Shown here: piece after piece, positions 7,472 to 15,898 of the stretch
Layout: every line of letters starts with the position of its first letter
Position numbering within the stretch: the stretch's first letter is position 1
Source: Macrococcoides goetzii
GTDB taxonomy: Bacteria > Bacillota > Bacilli > Staphylococcales > Staphylococcaceae
Reading direction: 5' to 3'
NCBI RefSeq assembly: GCF_002742385.2
Contig: NZ_MJBI02000001.1
Span: forward strand, 558,001 to 622,000
Length of the DNA: 64,000 bases
The notes under the pieces: generated by a model
Told to the model about the DNA's origin: nothing
What the model saw: the letters and a program-made list of their open reading frames with translations, nothing else
Database searches by the model: none
Position numbers and translations under genes: made by a program

Positions 7472-8461
7472 CTATCTATTATTTTCATCTAATAAGTAAG
7501 GAATTTCTTCTATATATCTTTTTAAATGATTATATGTTACTATAACCTGTTTCTTACCCAATTCTTTCTCATCTTCATTATTATTAGTATCACAAAATCT
7601 TTTCATACTATAAAGTAACCATCCGAGCATTCCACCTAAATTACCAATCATTGCATTTGATAAATTGTCATTAATCTTATAGTTTTCTCTATAACAATCA
7701 ATCACTAGATTAAATTTTTCTTTATTAATTCTACCATTTTCATCTCTACTCCAGCTTGTAGCAACATCAATTAGCTCAATGGTTGGATTAATATATCCTG
7801 CTGATTCCCAGTCAATAATATATGGTTTTCCTTCTTTCCATAAAACATTTTTTGAATCGAGATCTCTATGACTTATGATTTGATTATGAGATAGTTCACA
7901 CATTGATTCGTTGTATAAATTAATCCATTTTTTTATATTTTCTATTAGTTGATGTTTGCTTATCCCCCATGCAAACACATCATTTGATACATCCTTAATT
8001 ATTTGTTCAAAATCGTTAAAGTAAATATTTTTAAATTCTTTATTAACTAAATCACTTTGATAATTAAATTTATGCAATCTTGATAAAAGTTCAGAAATAA
8101 TCAATAAGTGATTATTTTCAATTTCATTCTGATTAAGAGAATGAGCTTCAATCCAATCAAATACCATATAATATCTATTATCAATAATTGTCCACGGTAA
8201 ATCATTTTTATTTTTTGCACAAACAGCACTAATCATATTACCCTTTGAATAACTCGCAAATTTTTCGGAGAGGATATAATTATTAGGAGCTTCAGGACGT
8301 GAAATAATTTCCTCATTTAATCGCTTTACGGCATATGTCCCTTTATCGGTTTCTATTTTATACATTTTATGAAGAAGTCCACCTGATATTTCTCTTGGTG
8401 TATTTATTATTTCTCTAACATTCAAAAATGATAGAATATTTAAAGCTAGTATTTTATCCAA
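7472..8461 (-). CDS. APH-family phosphotransferase (aminoglycoside/choline kinase-like)
   Basis: The 329-residue protein has the kinase-like APH fold: an N-lobe with GGLLHKMYKIETDKGTYAVK, whose lysine (residue 46) would bind ATP; a hinge at YYMVFDWIEAHSL; the catalytic loop ISHRDLDSKNVLW near residue 200; and the metal site YIIDWESAGYINPTIEL. The pattern is that of the broad choline/aminoglycoside kinase family rather than a known APH resistance subclass, so the substrate is open. It lies 87 bases upstream of the ant(6)-like gene and 60 bases downstream of the tyrosyl-tRNA synthetase, all on the same strand. It could be a resistance or a sugar/choline kinase gene. Confidence 0.8.
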   Translation of the reverse strand: MDKILALNILSFLNVREIINTPREISGGLLHKMYKIETDKGTYAVKRLNEEIISRPEAPNNYILSEKFASYSKGNMISAVCAKNKNDLPWTIIDNRYYMVFDWIEAHSLNQNEIENNHLLIISELLSRLHKFNYQSDLVNKEFKNIYFNDFEQIIKDVSNDVFAWGISKHQLIENIKKWINLYNESMCELSHNQIISHRDLDSKNVLWKEGKPYIIDWESAGYINPTIELIDVATSWSRDENGRINKEKFNLVIDCYRENYKINDNLSNAMIGNLGGMLGWLLYSMKRFCDTNNNEDEKELGKKQVIVTYNHLKRYIEEIPYLLDENNR

Positions 8462-8521
8462 TTTATTTACCTCTATTTATTAAGAATATGATAGGGTTTT
8501 TCAAAAAAACTTATTGATTAA

Positions 8522-9754
8522 TTATTTTAAGATTATCTTTTTAAACTTTCTTTTTCCAACTTGAACAATCATTTCATCTTCTAATTTAATCTTTAATTGT
8601 GTTTCATCCAATTTTTCACCATTAATTTTAACGCCGCCATTTGAAATCATTCTTCTTGCTTCACTTTTTGAACTGAATAAAGATAAATTATCTGTTAGAA
8701 ATTCATAAGTATTATATATACCTGCATTTAGTTCTAATTCCTCAATTTGCTCAGGTAATGCATTTCTTCCAAATACATTGTTAAATTCTTGTTCAGCAAT
8801 TTCAGCTTTCTTATCACCATGATATAAAGTTACAATATGTTTCGCAATCTGCATTTTTGCATTTTTAGGATGTATTTTATTTTGCTTGATATTTTCAATT
8901 AAAGCTTTTTTATTCTCAATAGAGTAATGGGTAACTAAATTTATATACTTTTCCATTAAATCATCAGGATAGCTCATTAATTTTCCATACATATCTTTAG
9001 GACTTTCATCTATTCCTACGTAGTTGTTTTTGGACTTAGACATTTTTTGTATACCATCTAAACCTTCAAGTAATGGTAGTGTTAATACTACTTGTTCATT
9101 TTGTTTATAATGTCCTTGCATATGACGTCCCATAAGTAGATTGAATAGTTGATCGGTTCCACCAATCTCAATATCACATTCTAACGCTACAGAATCGTAT
9201 CCTTGCATTAAAGGATAGAAAAACTCATGTAAAGCTATTGGTTTATTGTTATTAAATCGATTAGTAAAATCTTTGCGTTCTAATAATCTTGTCAATGTAA
9301 TCGATGATGCGATATTTAATATTTCTTCCAAATCTAATTGCTTCAACCATTTTGAATTATAAAATACTTCAATATTTTCTTTATCTATTATTTTTGAAAT
9401 TTGATCAAAATATGTTTTAGCATTATATATGACTTCTTCATCAGTTAATTGCTTTCTTGTCGCATCCCTATCACTTGGATCTCCTATTTTACCTGTGAAA
9501 TCACCGATAATTATTTGAATTTGATGACCAAAATCCTGAAATTGTTTCAATTTATTAATCACTACTGTGTGTCCTAAATGAACATCAGGTGCTGTTGGAT
9601 CTAATCCGAATTTTATTTTTAATGGTTTATTATTTAATATAGATTCTTTCAGTTTTTTTTCAAAACTTTCTAATGGCACGATATCAATTAGTCCATTAAC
9701 TAGTGTATCCTTTTGTAATTTATAAATCTCTTGTTGTTCGAAGTTTAATTCCAT
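8522..9754 (-). CDS. tyrZ: tyrosyl-tRNA synthetase, TyrZ type
   Basis: The 410-residue class I synthetase charges tRNA-Tyr with tyrosine. The HIGH-like motif is in DPTAPDVHLGHT near residue 60 and the KMSKS motif in IQKMSKSKNNYVG near residue 237. Residues from about 345 form a C-terminal S4 RNA-binding domain (SKSEARRMISNGGVKINGEK). The HLGHT form and the overall length fit the TyrZ subfamily rather than TyrS. A ribosome site AGGGGG precedes the ATG. A full tyrosine T-box leader with its own promoter lies upstream. Its place among resistance-like cargo suggests an extra copy beside a housekeeping TyrRS, which cannot be verified here. Confidence 0.9.
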   Translation of the reverse strand: MELNFEQQEIYKLQKDTLVNGLIDIVPLESFEKKLKESILNNKPLKIKFGLDPTAPDVHLGHTVVINKLKQFQDFGHQIQIIIGDFTGKIGDPSDRDATRKQLTDEEVIYNAKTYFDQISKIIDKENIEVFYNSKWLKQLDLEEILNIASSITLTRLLERKDFTNRFNNNKPIALHEFFYPLMQGYDSVALECDIEIGGTDQLFNLLMGRHMQGHYKQNEQVVLTLPLLEGLDGIQKMSKSKNNYVGIDESPKDMYGKLMSYPDDLMEKYINLVTHYSIENKKALIENIKQNKIHPKNAKMQIAKHIVTLYHGDKKAEIAEQEFNNVFGRNALPEQIEELELNAGIYNTYEFLTDNLSLFSSKSEARRMISNGGVKINGEKLDETQLKIKLEDEMIVQVGKRKFKKIILK

Positions 9755-9775
9755 ATGTTATTCCCCCTAAAATAT

Positions 9776-9970
9776 AAAAACGCCCATACAAATAAATGTA
9801 TGGGCGTATAATCGCGGTACCACCAAACTTGGGTCTTGTATGTGTAACAGACACATAGCTGTGTTGATTTTCTTTAGAAGATGTATTCAATAATAATCAT
9901 CCACTGATTTCCACCAACCATCAGTTCTCTATTAAGAATAATTAGTATTTACTTGTTCTTCATCAACTTT
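9776..9970 (-). promoter_or_regulatory. T-box riboswitch (tyrosine)
   Basis: Reading the minus strand, the leader contains the AGAGA-type start of Stem I and the TGGTGGAAATCAG distal part. A GAATACATC stretch follows whose TAC (9883-9885) is the likely specifier codon for tyrosine. Then comes the canonical T-box GGTGGTACCGCG (9813-9824), which pairs with the free tRNA acceptor end. A terminator follows: a 10-bp stem 9781-9790/9797-9806 and a run of Ts. Uncharged tRNA-Tyr would favour the antiterminator and raise expression of the synthetase at 8522-9754. Confidence 0.93.
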
Positions 9971-9985
9971 TATTAAATTAAGAGT

Positions 9986-10014
9986 ATTATATAATTGTCA
10001 AATATTTCTGTCAA
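9986..10014 (-). promoter_or_regulatory. consensus sigma-A promoter of the tyrosine T-box/TyrRS unit
   Basis: A -35 box TTGACA (10014-10009) and a -10 box TATAAT (9991-9986) are separated by 17 bases. Both hexamers match the consensus perfectly. Strong basal transcription with control at the T-box is expected. Confidence 0.85.
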
Positions 10015-10149
10015 TAATTATTTATTATATTAATTTGAAATGTGTTAAATTTAAAAATACTTTATATAAAGAATCACTATTAAAATATTACTCATACCGT
10101 AAAACTTTTTAATCACTTATTTATACAAAATCTACGTAGTTAATTCTTT

Positions 10150-10620
10150 CAATAAAGACATTAAATACGTCTTTTGTTGTCATTGGTCATTATAAATATC
10201 ACTATAAACAATCCTATAATCAAAGTATTAGTTAAATAAAGTCCTCTTATCGATAATACTTCACTAAATAATGTTTCACCCTTCATTCGAAATATTTAGA
10301 ATAAATTTCTAATTAGTTGAAAAGATTATAAAAAAAGTAATGCAATAATTCAAGTAATCTCTTACAATTACATGAAATATTTTCCAATGTGAATAAAAGG
10401 ATGCATATGATTTATTGAGTGCAAATGAAATTAGCAAATATTATTATGAGTAAATAGATTTAATGATGTACGAGTCCTAAAGAAAAACTAGGTCATTTCA
10501 AATGATTTCATACAGATGCATATAAATGAATTTCAAACAATATTCAAACAAAATGGTTCCTCTTAAAACCACTATTGACACCTAGGGGTAACTTAAAGGC
10601 AACTAAATCTATCAATAATA
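10150..10620 (+). pseudogene. probable decayed tyrosine-recombinase (integrase) remnant
   Basis: The gap from 10020 to 10740 has no intact gene. On the plus strand, fragments resemble the end of a tyrosine integrase: KRMHMIY (about 10396, the place of HXLRHT), KEKLGHF near 10480-10500 (the LGH box), and about nine residues later an AYK where the catalytic tyrosine would be. Stop codons interrupt all of it, and the frame ends at a degenerate pair of GGGTAACTAAA-type repeats at 10585-10608. An integrase reading toward the attachment site is the usual island arrangement. The match is weak in places and upstream of 10380 nothing can be recognised. Confidence 0.35.
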
Positions 10621-10628
10621 ACAAAAAA

Positions 10629-10658
10629 AGCACCTCTCGAGTATTTTCGAGAAGTGCT
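10629..10658 (-). terminator. rho-independent terminator beside attachment site C
   Basis: A 12-bp stem (10629-10640 with 10647-10658) with a 6-base loop is followed on the minus strand by seven Ts. Its stem resembles the terminator at 2616-2647. It lies downstream of the rpsI-like tail at 10742-10800 in the direction rpsI would be read. Confidence 0.75.
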
Positions 10659-10741
10659 GTAATCATTTTATTTGAACACAAATTGCTGACGCAATTTGCG
10701 GACTCCATCTGTAAGCAAGTAAACTTTAAACAGCTGCAGTC

Positions 10742-10935
10742 TAATATTTTGAAAACTGTTGTTAACAATCAGGCCTTTAAAAATCTGACTTCCTACGTTC
10801 AAAAAACTTTAGGATTTCGTACAGTTGTATAGACTGTCGTAAGCATTGATATTAAAGGATTTCTGATTTTTTCGATTGCATAGAATTGCATCAAATATCA
10901 CTTAAGAGTAACTAAATAAACTGCTGACCGGTGGT
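10742..10935 (-). repeat. fossil attachment site C: degraded rpsI 3' end plus island terminal sequence
   Basis: The stretch 10742-10800 aligns with the rpsI tail copies at 4175 and 18210 but has many substitutions. The adjoining 10801-10935 repeats the terminal sequence seen at 4233-4377 and 4891-5017: AAACTTTAGGATTTCGTACAG, GTTGTATAGACTGTCGTAAG, the TTTTTTCGATTGCATAGAATT block, and GCTGACCGGTGG. Only one of the two GGGTAACTAAA repeats survives here, as GAGTAACTAAAT. It marks the border between the 5-10.7 kb and 10.9-18.2 kb modules. Confidence 0.65.
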
Positions 10936-10961
10936 AAGTATAGTTTATGATAATAAACTAT

Positions 10962-11489
10962 TTATTTACTTATATTTAAACGTTCTACTTTCTCGTTAAT
11001 CAAATCTAATTTAAAAAAGTCTGGATTTTCCATCTTTAATGATTCTATGAATTCAAAATTTTTATCATATTTATTTATCAATAAAGTTAAAAGATTGCCA
11101 TGTGAAACAATTAAATGATTTTTGTCATTATCCAAACTTTTTACAAAGGTAAAAATTCTTTTTAATGCTTCGTTACTTGATTCAGCATTTTCTAGTTTAT
11201 AGTCAAAATCTAAAAATGTTTTTTCAAGATGACTCTTCCAATCTGGAATCGCATCTAAACTAAGTATTCTTTCTTGAAGAACTTCAGTAGTATTTATATG
11301 TATATTATTTTTTTCGGCAAATGGACTTACTGTATCTATTGCTCTTGTCATTGGACTACTATGAATTTCATGTATATTTAATTTTGACAGGATAGGAATA
11401 AGTTTTATTGAAGATTCCTTTCCTTCACTTGTTAATTCCGCATTATATTCTTGACCTGTTGCTTTACAATGTCTTAATAAATAAATCAT
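10962..11489 (-). CDS. histidine phosphatase (phosphoglycerate mutase-like) family protein
   Basis: From the ATG at 11489, preceded by GGGGGAGAAAA, the protein has 175 residues. It begins MIYLLRHCKATGQ, where the RH of the usual RHG motif carries the catalytic histidine (here RHC). It continues with IHSSPMTRAIDTVSPFAEK, the second phosphate-pocket arginine, and IVSHGNLLTLLINKYD, the second catalytic histidine near residue 137. An upstream in-frame methionine at 11528 has no ribosome site and would overlap the preceding gene. The family dephosphorylates small phosphoesters; the substrate is unknown. It follows a GNAT gene closely, so the two are probably one transcript. Confidence 0.8.
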   Translation of the reverse strand: MIYLLRHCKATGQEYNAELTSEGKESSIKLIPILSKLNIHEIHSSPMTRAIDTVSPFAEKNNIHINTTEVLQERILSLDAIPDWKSHLEKTFLDFDYKLENAESSNEALKRIFTFVKSLDNDKNHLIVSHGNLLTLLINKYDKNFEFIESLKMENPDFFKLDLINEKVERLNISK

Positions 11490-11521
11490 TTTTCTCCCCC
11501 GATGAATCGATATTATAGCTT

Positions 11522-11989
11522 TCAACACTTCTTATACATTTTAACAAAACGATATTGAGATCCGTTTGTTTCCATTTCAAAATCTTTTTCTTTAATAAAA
11601 CCACATTTCTCGTAACAATTGATTGCTCTCTTGTTGAATAAAGCAACAGATAAAGTAATTGTTCCGACATCATAATTTTCAATGATATATTGGATTGTCT
11701 TTTTAATAAATATTTTCCCGTTACCATGGCCTGTTAATTCAGGCTTCATACCTAGACCATAATCTACAAAATTTGGTATAGAATCATTTACTACAAAGAA
11801 TCCAATTAATTGGTCCTCTGACAATACTTCAAAATATTGTTCACCTCGAAGCTCTTGTGAAATTAATTCTCGATAATCTTCTTCATCTTCAGTTGCATCA
11901 TAAAATTTATAAATCCCTTCATACTTCCATTCATTCGCAATTTCTTCAGCATGACATTGTGATAACTTTTGAATTTTTATATTCTTCAC
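11522..11989 (-). CDS. GNAT family N-acetyltransferase
   Basis: The 155-residue protein starts at a GTG (11989) preceded by AAAGGTG. The acetyl-CoA loop reads GLGMKPELTGHGNGKIF at about residues 78-94, with the Q/RXXGXG/A pattern kept as TGHGNG. Later comes ITLSVALFNKRAINCYEKCGF, the characteristic N-acetyltransferase helix and strand. The form is closest to RimI-like or small-molecule acetyltransferases. It sits between a truncated hydrolase tail upstream and a histidine phosphatase downstream, all on the minus strand. The acceptor substrate is unknown. Confidence 0.85.
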   Translation of the reverse strand: MKNIKIQKLSQCHAEEIANEWKYEGIYKFYDATEDEEDYRELISQELRGEQYFEVLSEDQLIGFFVVNDSIPNFVDYGLGMKPELTGHGNGKIFIKKTIQYIIENYDVGTITLSVALFNKRAINCYEKCGFIKEKDFEMETNGSQYRFVKMYKKC

Positions 11990-12237
11990 ATTTTCACCTT
12001 TATTTTATAACAAAATAATTTTATTATTTCTGCTAAAACTTTTGGTTGATCTATATGTATATTATGAGTACTTGATTCTATGAAATGAACTTCTGATTTA
12101 CTACTCAGATTCTTTTGTTCAATTATTAGCTCTCGCCATTTTCTTTCGAATAGATACGCTTCCTTTACGGGTATATTTTCTTCTATTAATTTCTGAGAAG
12201 CATATTCTAAATCTTTTCCAATTATAAGTATATCTAT
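11986..12237 (-). pseudogene. C-terminal fragment of an alpha/beta hydrolase
   Basis: An open frame without a start codon encodes about 83 residues from IDILIIGKDLEYASQKLIEE to a TGA at 11986-11988. The end reads VHFIESSTHNIHIDQPKVLA, which is how alpha/beta hydrolases place their catalytic histidine. The nucleophile half is absent, and the DNA upstream (from 12238) is already the end of the DinB gene. The fragment runs into the GTG start of the GNAT gene with a short overlap. Confidence 0.7.
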
Positions 12238-12247
12238 TTACAAGTTT

Positions 12248-12718
12248 TTAATCCCAAATTCTCGGTCTTTCAATTCCTGCAGTTCTCATATAATCTAATA
12301 ATTGTCCTAGATGAACTGCTTCATGGAAAGTTACTCTTTCTATCATATCTCCTATAGTTCTTATATAACCTGCATCTTGTGATCTATCAATTTTGATATT
12401 AGTAAGATCATCTTCATTTAATTTTTTAATGAATTCTTTGTACTCATCTTTATATTTTTTTGAAACTATTATTAGTTCTTCAATGCTGTTATAAATATCA
12501 TCATATGGTGTTGGAATTTCCTCAATACTGCCACCTTTAATAAACATTTCATGATACATATATTCAGATTGTAAAACATGTTTAATCATTTCATATATTG
12601 TTAGAGCATCTTGATCCGGCTTAAATTCATAATACTTTTTATCAATACTTTTCCAAACAATCTCACTACGTCTTCTCACTTCTGACATGTTTAAAATCAA
12701 GACATCTATACTATTCAT
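12248..12718 (-). CDS. DinB family protein
   Basis: The 156-residue protein is predicted to be a four-helix bundle of the DinB/YfiT type. The three metal-binding histidines fit MIKHVLQSEYMYHE (near residue 47) and RVTFHEAVHLGQLLDYMRTAG (residues about 129-149), the strongest signature of the family. Many Bacillales DinB-like proteins are thiol (bacillithiol) transferases acting in detoxification, which would suit this set of resistance-like genes; that role is inference. A ribosome site AAGGGGATG precedes the ATG. Confidence 0.8.
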   Translation of the reverse strand: MNSIDVLILNMSEVRRRSEIVWKSIDKKYYEFKPDQDALTIYEMIKHVLQSEYMYHEMFIKGGSIEEIPTPYDDIYNSIEELIIVSKKYKDEYKEFIKKLNEDDLTNIKIDRSQDAGYIRTIGDMIERVTFHEAVHLGQLLDYMRTAGIERPRIWD

Positions 12719-12771
12719 AATACATCCCCTTGTTTATTTAATTTATTGTTATATTTTTAAAATTTCATTAA

Positions 12772-13599
12772 CTATGATACAACAACTGCTCTTCCTACAA
12801 CAAAATTTGATTCATCATCATTGATAACTACAATTTCACTTGGACTATCCATCGCAAATCCTTGAAATACTGTTAATTCATCAAAAGATTGATTCATTAC
12901 ATCTCTAACATAAATTCCTAGTGCTGAAGCAGCCACACCAGTTGCAGAATCTTCTAAGTAACCAGTATTATTTGGAAACTGTCTGGCATGGTAAATATTG
13001 CTTTCATCTTTTACAAACGGATAAAATCCAGTCGATCCTATCTTGTTGCAAACTGACCATAAATATTCATAATCTGGATTAAGATGATTTAAAACGTCTA
13101 CACCTTTCAACTCTATAAAGGTTTTATACCTAGATGTTGAAACATTCTTTATAACATTATCTGAAAGTTGATTCACTGATAAATTTAATGCTTTAACAAT
13201 TTCATTTTTATCTATCATTACATCGCTAATATTTGGTGCTCCTTGTTTTACTTTTACTTTGAAATCAATGTCATTTCCAATAATCTCAATATCTAAAACA
13301 CCCGCTAATGTTTCTACTGAAAAATGACTCTTTTTAAGAAATCCTTTATTCTTAAGAACTGTAACGCATGCTATCGTCGCATGAACACACATTTCCATTT
13401 CTTTATTAGGCACGAAGTATTTAAACTGATAATCACACGAAGGTAATTCACTTTCCAATACAAATCCAACCTCAAGTTCATATTGTTTTGCAATATTTTT
13501 CATTTCATCAAAAGTTAACTGATCAGCTTCTAAAATTACTGGACAAGGATTCCCTCCTGCATTTTTAAAGGGAAAAACAGTTGTTTTATATATATTCAT
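12772..13599 (-). CDS. PhzF family isomerase
   Basis: Starting at the ATG at 13599 (GGAG six bases upstream), the protein has 275 residues, normal for PhzF. Features seen are the opening TTVFPFKNAGGNPCPVIL, a LEVGFVLES segment where the family's catalytic glutamate lies near residue 43, MCVHATIACVTVLKNKG, VETLAGVLDIE, and the second-half signature NTGYLEDSATGVAASALGIY. PhzF proteins isomerise or epimerise small acidic metabolites; only a few have known substrates. It lies between the DinB gene and an oxidoreductase gene on the same strand with gaps of about 50-60 bases. Confidence 0.85.
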   Translation of the reverse strand: MNIYKTTVFPFKNAGGNPCPVILEADQLTFDEMKNIAKQYELEVGFVLESELPSCDYQFKYFVPNKEMEMCVHATIACVTVLKNKGFLKKSHFSVETLAGVLDIEIIGNDIDFKVKVKQGAPNISDVMIDKNEIVKALNLSVNQLSDNVIKNVSTSRYKTFIELKGVDVLNHLNPDYEYLWSVCNKIGSTGFYPFVKDESNIYHARQFPNNTGYLEDSATGVAASALGIYVRDVMNQSFDELTVFQGFAMDSPSEIVVINDDESNFVVGRAVVVS

Positions 13600-13672
13600 A
13601 TTCTTCTCCATTTCCTTAATTTCAAATCAATAATCTTTTATATTGTATTTATTAATCATTTGTAAAGTTACG

Positions 13673-14707
13673 CTAATATTTAAGAATTACTTTTTCCCCA
13701 GTTTCTGCAGAAAGATATAATGATTCTATGAGATATTGAATCATATAACCTTCATTTGCTTCTTGAGTAGAAAACTGATTCTTTTTTATCTTTCTACAGA
13801 ATTCTTCCAAACAACCAAATCTATTCAGTGGCTCAGTAACTTCATTTTTTTCTTCGTACTCTATAAGGTCCATATCAATATTTGTAAAGATTTTCAATGG
13901 ATACAAATTTGCACCATATTGTTTCCCCACCATTCTGATGTTAAACTCATCTGACTCTACATTTAATAAATATGAGGTATTTATTCTAAGAATTGCACCA
14001 TTTTCAAACTCTATTGTCCCAAACAAAGAATCTTCGATAGTATATTCATTATTTTCAGTGTTATTTATAAATGCTTTGATTTTTTCATGTGAAAGTGACG
14101 TGTACTGATTAGCGTATACTGATTTTATTTTAGGATAATTTAAAATATAAAGTGCTGCATCTAATATATGTATACCAATATCAATTAGTGGTCCTCCACC
14201 CTGTATACTTTTTTCAGTAAATTTCCCCCAAGTTGGAATACCATGCTTTCTAATTGCATTTGCTTCAATAAAATAAACATCTCCAAGTTTTTTGATATTT
14301 TTTCTGAGTATTTTTGTCTCTTCAGAATAACGATGCGGAAAATTATAAGCCAAAAACAATTTATTGTCTTTCGCAAGATTATACATTTCCTTGGCTTGTT
14401 TACTATTCATTGCAGGTGGTTTTTCACAAAATACATGTATATTCTTACTAAGACACTTCATTACATGTTCATAATGATATCTGTTTGGTGAACAGACTAT
14501 TACTAAGTCAGGGTGCTCGTTCATTAACATCTGATCAATATTTTTATATGACTTTTTTATGCTATTTTCCTTAATAAATTTTTTTGCACTTTCTACATTT
14601 GGATTAACAACAGCACATATCTCATAATCTTTGTTTCTCTCTCTAAAATACTTAATATATGTTGCCTTTGCGATATGACCATTACCAATTAAAGCCACTT
14701 TTCCCAT
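13673..14707 (-). CDS. Gfo/Idh/MocA family NAD(P)-dependent oxidoreductase
   Basis: The 344-residue protein starts MGKVALIGNGHIAK, a Rossmann dinucleotide-binding turn. PDLVIVCSPNRYHYEHV near residue 68 and HVFCEKPPAMNSKQAKEM near residue 91 contain the EKP lysine typical of the family. The C-terminal domain shows GGGPLIDIGIHILDAALYIL, where the D and H belong to the catalytic set. These enzymes oxidise or reduce sugars, inositol or related compounds; nothing here identifies the substrate. The ATG has an AAGGAG ribosome site. It is the first gene of a minus-strand run ending near 10962 and diverges from the HD gene at 14798. Confidence 0.88.
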   Translation of the reverse strand: MGKVALIGNGHIAKATYIKYFRERNKDYEICAVVNPNVESAKKFIKENSIKKSYKNIDQMLMNEHPDLVIVCSPNRYHYEHVMKCLSKNIHVFCEKPPAMNSKQAKEMYNLAKDNKLFLAYNFPHRYSEETKILRKNIKKLGDVYFIEANAIRKHGIPTWGKFTEKSIQGGGPLIDIGIHILDAALYILNYPKIKSVYANQYTSLSHEKIKAFINNTENNEYTIEDSLFGTIEFENGAILRINTSYLLNVESDEFNIRMVGKQYGANLYPLKIFTNIDMDLIEYEEKNEVTEPLNRFGCLEEFCRKIKKNQFSTQEANEGYMIQYLIESLYLSAETGEKVILKY

Positions 14708-14752
14708 CTGCTTCTCCTTAAAAATGAATTATTATTTAATTTTACTTAATTT

Positions 14753-14781
14753 TTGAAAAATTGTATATTAGAATATATGAT
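14753..14781 (+). promoter_or_regulatory. sigma-A promoter of the HD-domain gene
   Basis: TTGAAA (14753-14758) and TATGAT (14776-14781) are spaced by 17 bases and lie 17 bases before the ATG of the plus-strand gene, which has TTGGAGG as its ribosome site. Confidence 0.6.
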
Positions 14782-14797
14782 TTAACTTGGAGGTATT

Positions 14798-15865
14798 ATG
14801 ATATTTACAGATTGTATTCATGTTGAAATAGAAATTAAAGATTCCTTTTATATTAAATTAATCAATTCAAAAGTATTACAAAGATTAAAAAATATTAAAC
14901 AACAGGGCCATACTTACTTACTAAATAAAAATGCTATCCATAATCGTTTTGATCATACATTAGGTGTCTTTGCTATAACAAACCTTATTTCAGATTTAAA
15001 AGGTATTGTCGGTTTTGAAAAGAAAATTGCACTAACTACAGCATTATTACATGATATTGGACATGGCCCATACTCACATACTTTTGAAAATGTAACAAAT
15101 ATCCATCATGAAAAATGGAGTGAACTGCTAATTAAAAATGATTTAGAAATTAAATCAATATTAAATTTGGAAAATGGATTAATGGAGTCAGTCTTGAATG
15201 TATTAAGAAGAGAAGGTGATTTACCACAAATAGAGCAAATATTATTTTCTGAACTAGGCGCCGACAAATTAGATTATATTCAAAGAGATTATTACTATAA
15301 TTTTAATAATAATCCACTAAAAGATGATATCTTTAGCATTATTACAAATACTAATTACAACAATAAATCAGTAGTAGTTAACGAAGACATACTTGGTATT
15401 GTTCAGAAGATATACAAAATGAAAGAGCGGTTATTTTTATCTAGTTTTGGTCACGAATATGTTTTAGGTATTGATTTAATGCTTAAAATTTTATTGAAGG
15501 AGGCAAATTATCAAGAAATCCGCGATATATCCTCATTTACTAATAATCCTTCTGTAATTAATACTTATCTCTCTATGGATGATAATTATATTTCTAAATT
15601 AATAAAAGACGAAATATACCATAATGACTCTATAAAGAAAATACATAATCTATACTTAAAAAAACAGGTTATGAGATATGAAACTGACAATATAAAATTT
15701 AATGATATCGCATCAAATTTTAGTTTTTCAGAAGTAATTCAAAGACCTTTAAAATACGGAAATTATTCTAAAGGGGTATCAGTTCAACTACATAATGATG
15801 TTAAAGACTTAAGTAACTATATACCTTTGTCAAAATATCCTTCTAAAATAATTTATTATGTATAA
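14798..15865 (+). CDS. HD-domain phosphohydrolase (SAMHD1/dNTPase-like)
   Basis: The 355-residue protein has the metal-binding HD pattern: HNRFDHTLGVFAI near residue 48 (HX3DH), LLHDIGHGPYSHTFE near residue 92, and ELGADKLDYIQRDYYY near residue 155. These correspond to the H...HD...D ligands of dNTP triphosphohydrolases and SAMHD1-like enzymes. It is the only plus-strand gene in the 11-18 kb module and has its own promoter and terminator. A role in nucleotide-pool control, possibly against phage, would fit an island gene but is inference. It could equally be a general phosphohydrolase. Confidence 0.82.
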   Translation: MIFTDCIHVEIEIKDSFYIKLINSKVLQRLKNIKQQGHTYLLNKNAIHNRFDHTLGVFAITNLISDLKGIVGFEKKIALTTALLHDIGHGPYSHTFENVTNIHHEKWSELLIKNDLEIKSILNLENGLMESVLNVLRREGDLPQIEQILFSELGADKLDYIQRDYYYNFNNNPLKDDIFSIITNTNYNNKSVVVNEDILGIVQKIYKMKERLFLSSFGHEYVLGIDLMLKILLKEANYQEIRDISSFTNNPSVINTYLSMDDNYISKLIKDEIYHNDSIKKIHNLYLKKQVMRYETDNIKFNDIASNFSFSEVIQRPLKYGNYSKGVSVQLHNDVKDLSNYIPLSKYPSKIIYYV

Positions 15866-15867
15866 TG

Positions 15868-15898
15868 GATGGAATCACTTTATTCCATCTATTTTTCT
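15868..15898 (+). terminator. rho-independent terminator of the HD gene
   Basis: An 8-bp stem (15868-15875 with 15882-15889) with a 6-base loop is followed by a T-rich tail on the plus strand, directly after the stop of the HD-domain gene. Confidence 0.7.

Noticed and set aside
10575..10832. 85-residue plus-strand frame across site C
   Set aside because: It runs through a terminator and the rpsI-like repeat; the product has no natural look and there is no ribosome site.
11464..11727. 87-residue minus-strand frame inside the GNAT gene
   Set aside because: It overlaps the well-supported GNAT and phosphatase genes in another frame.
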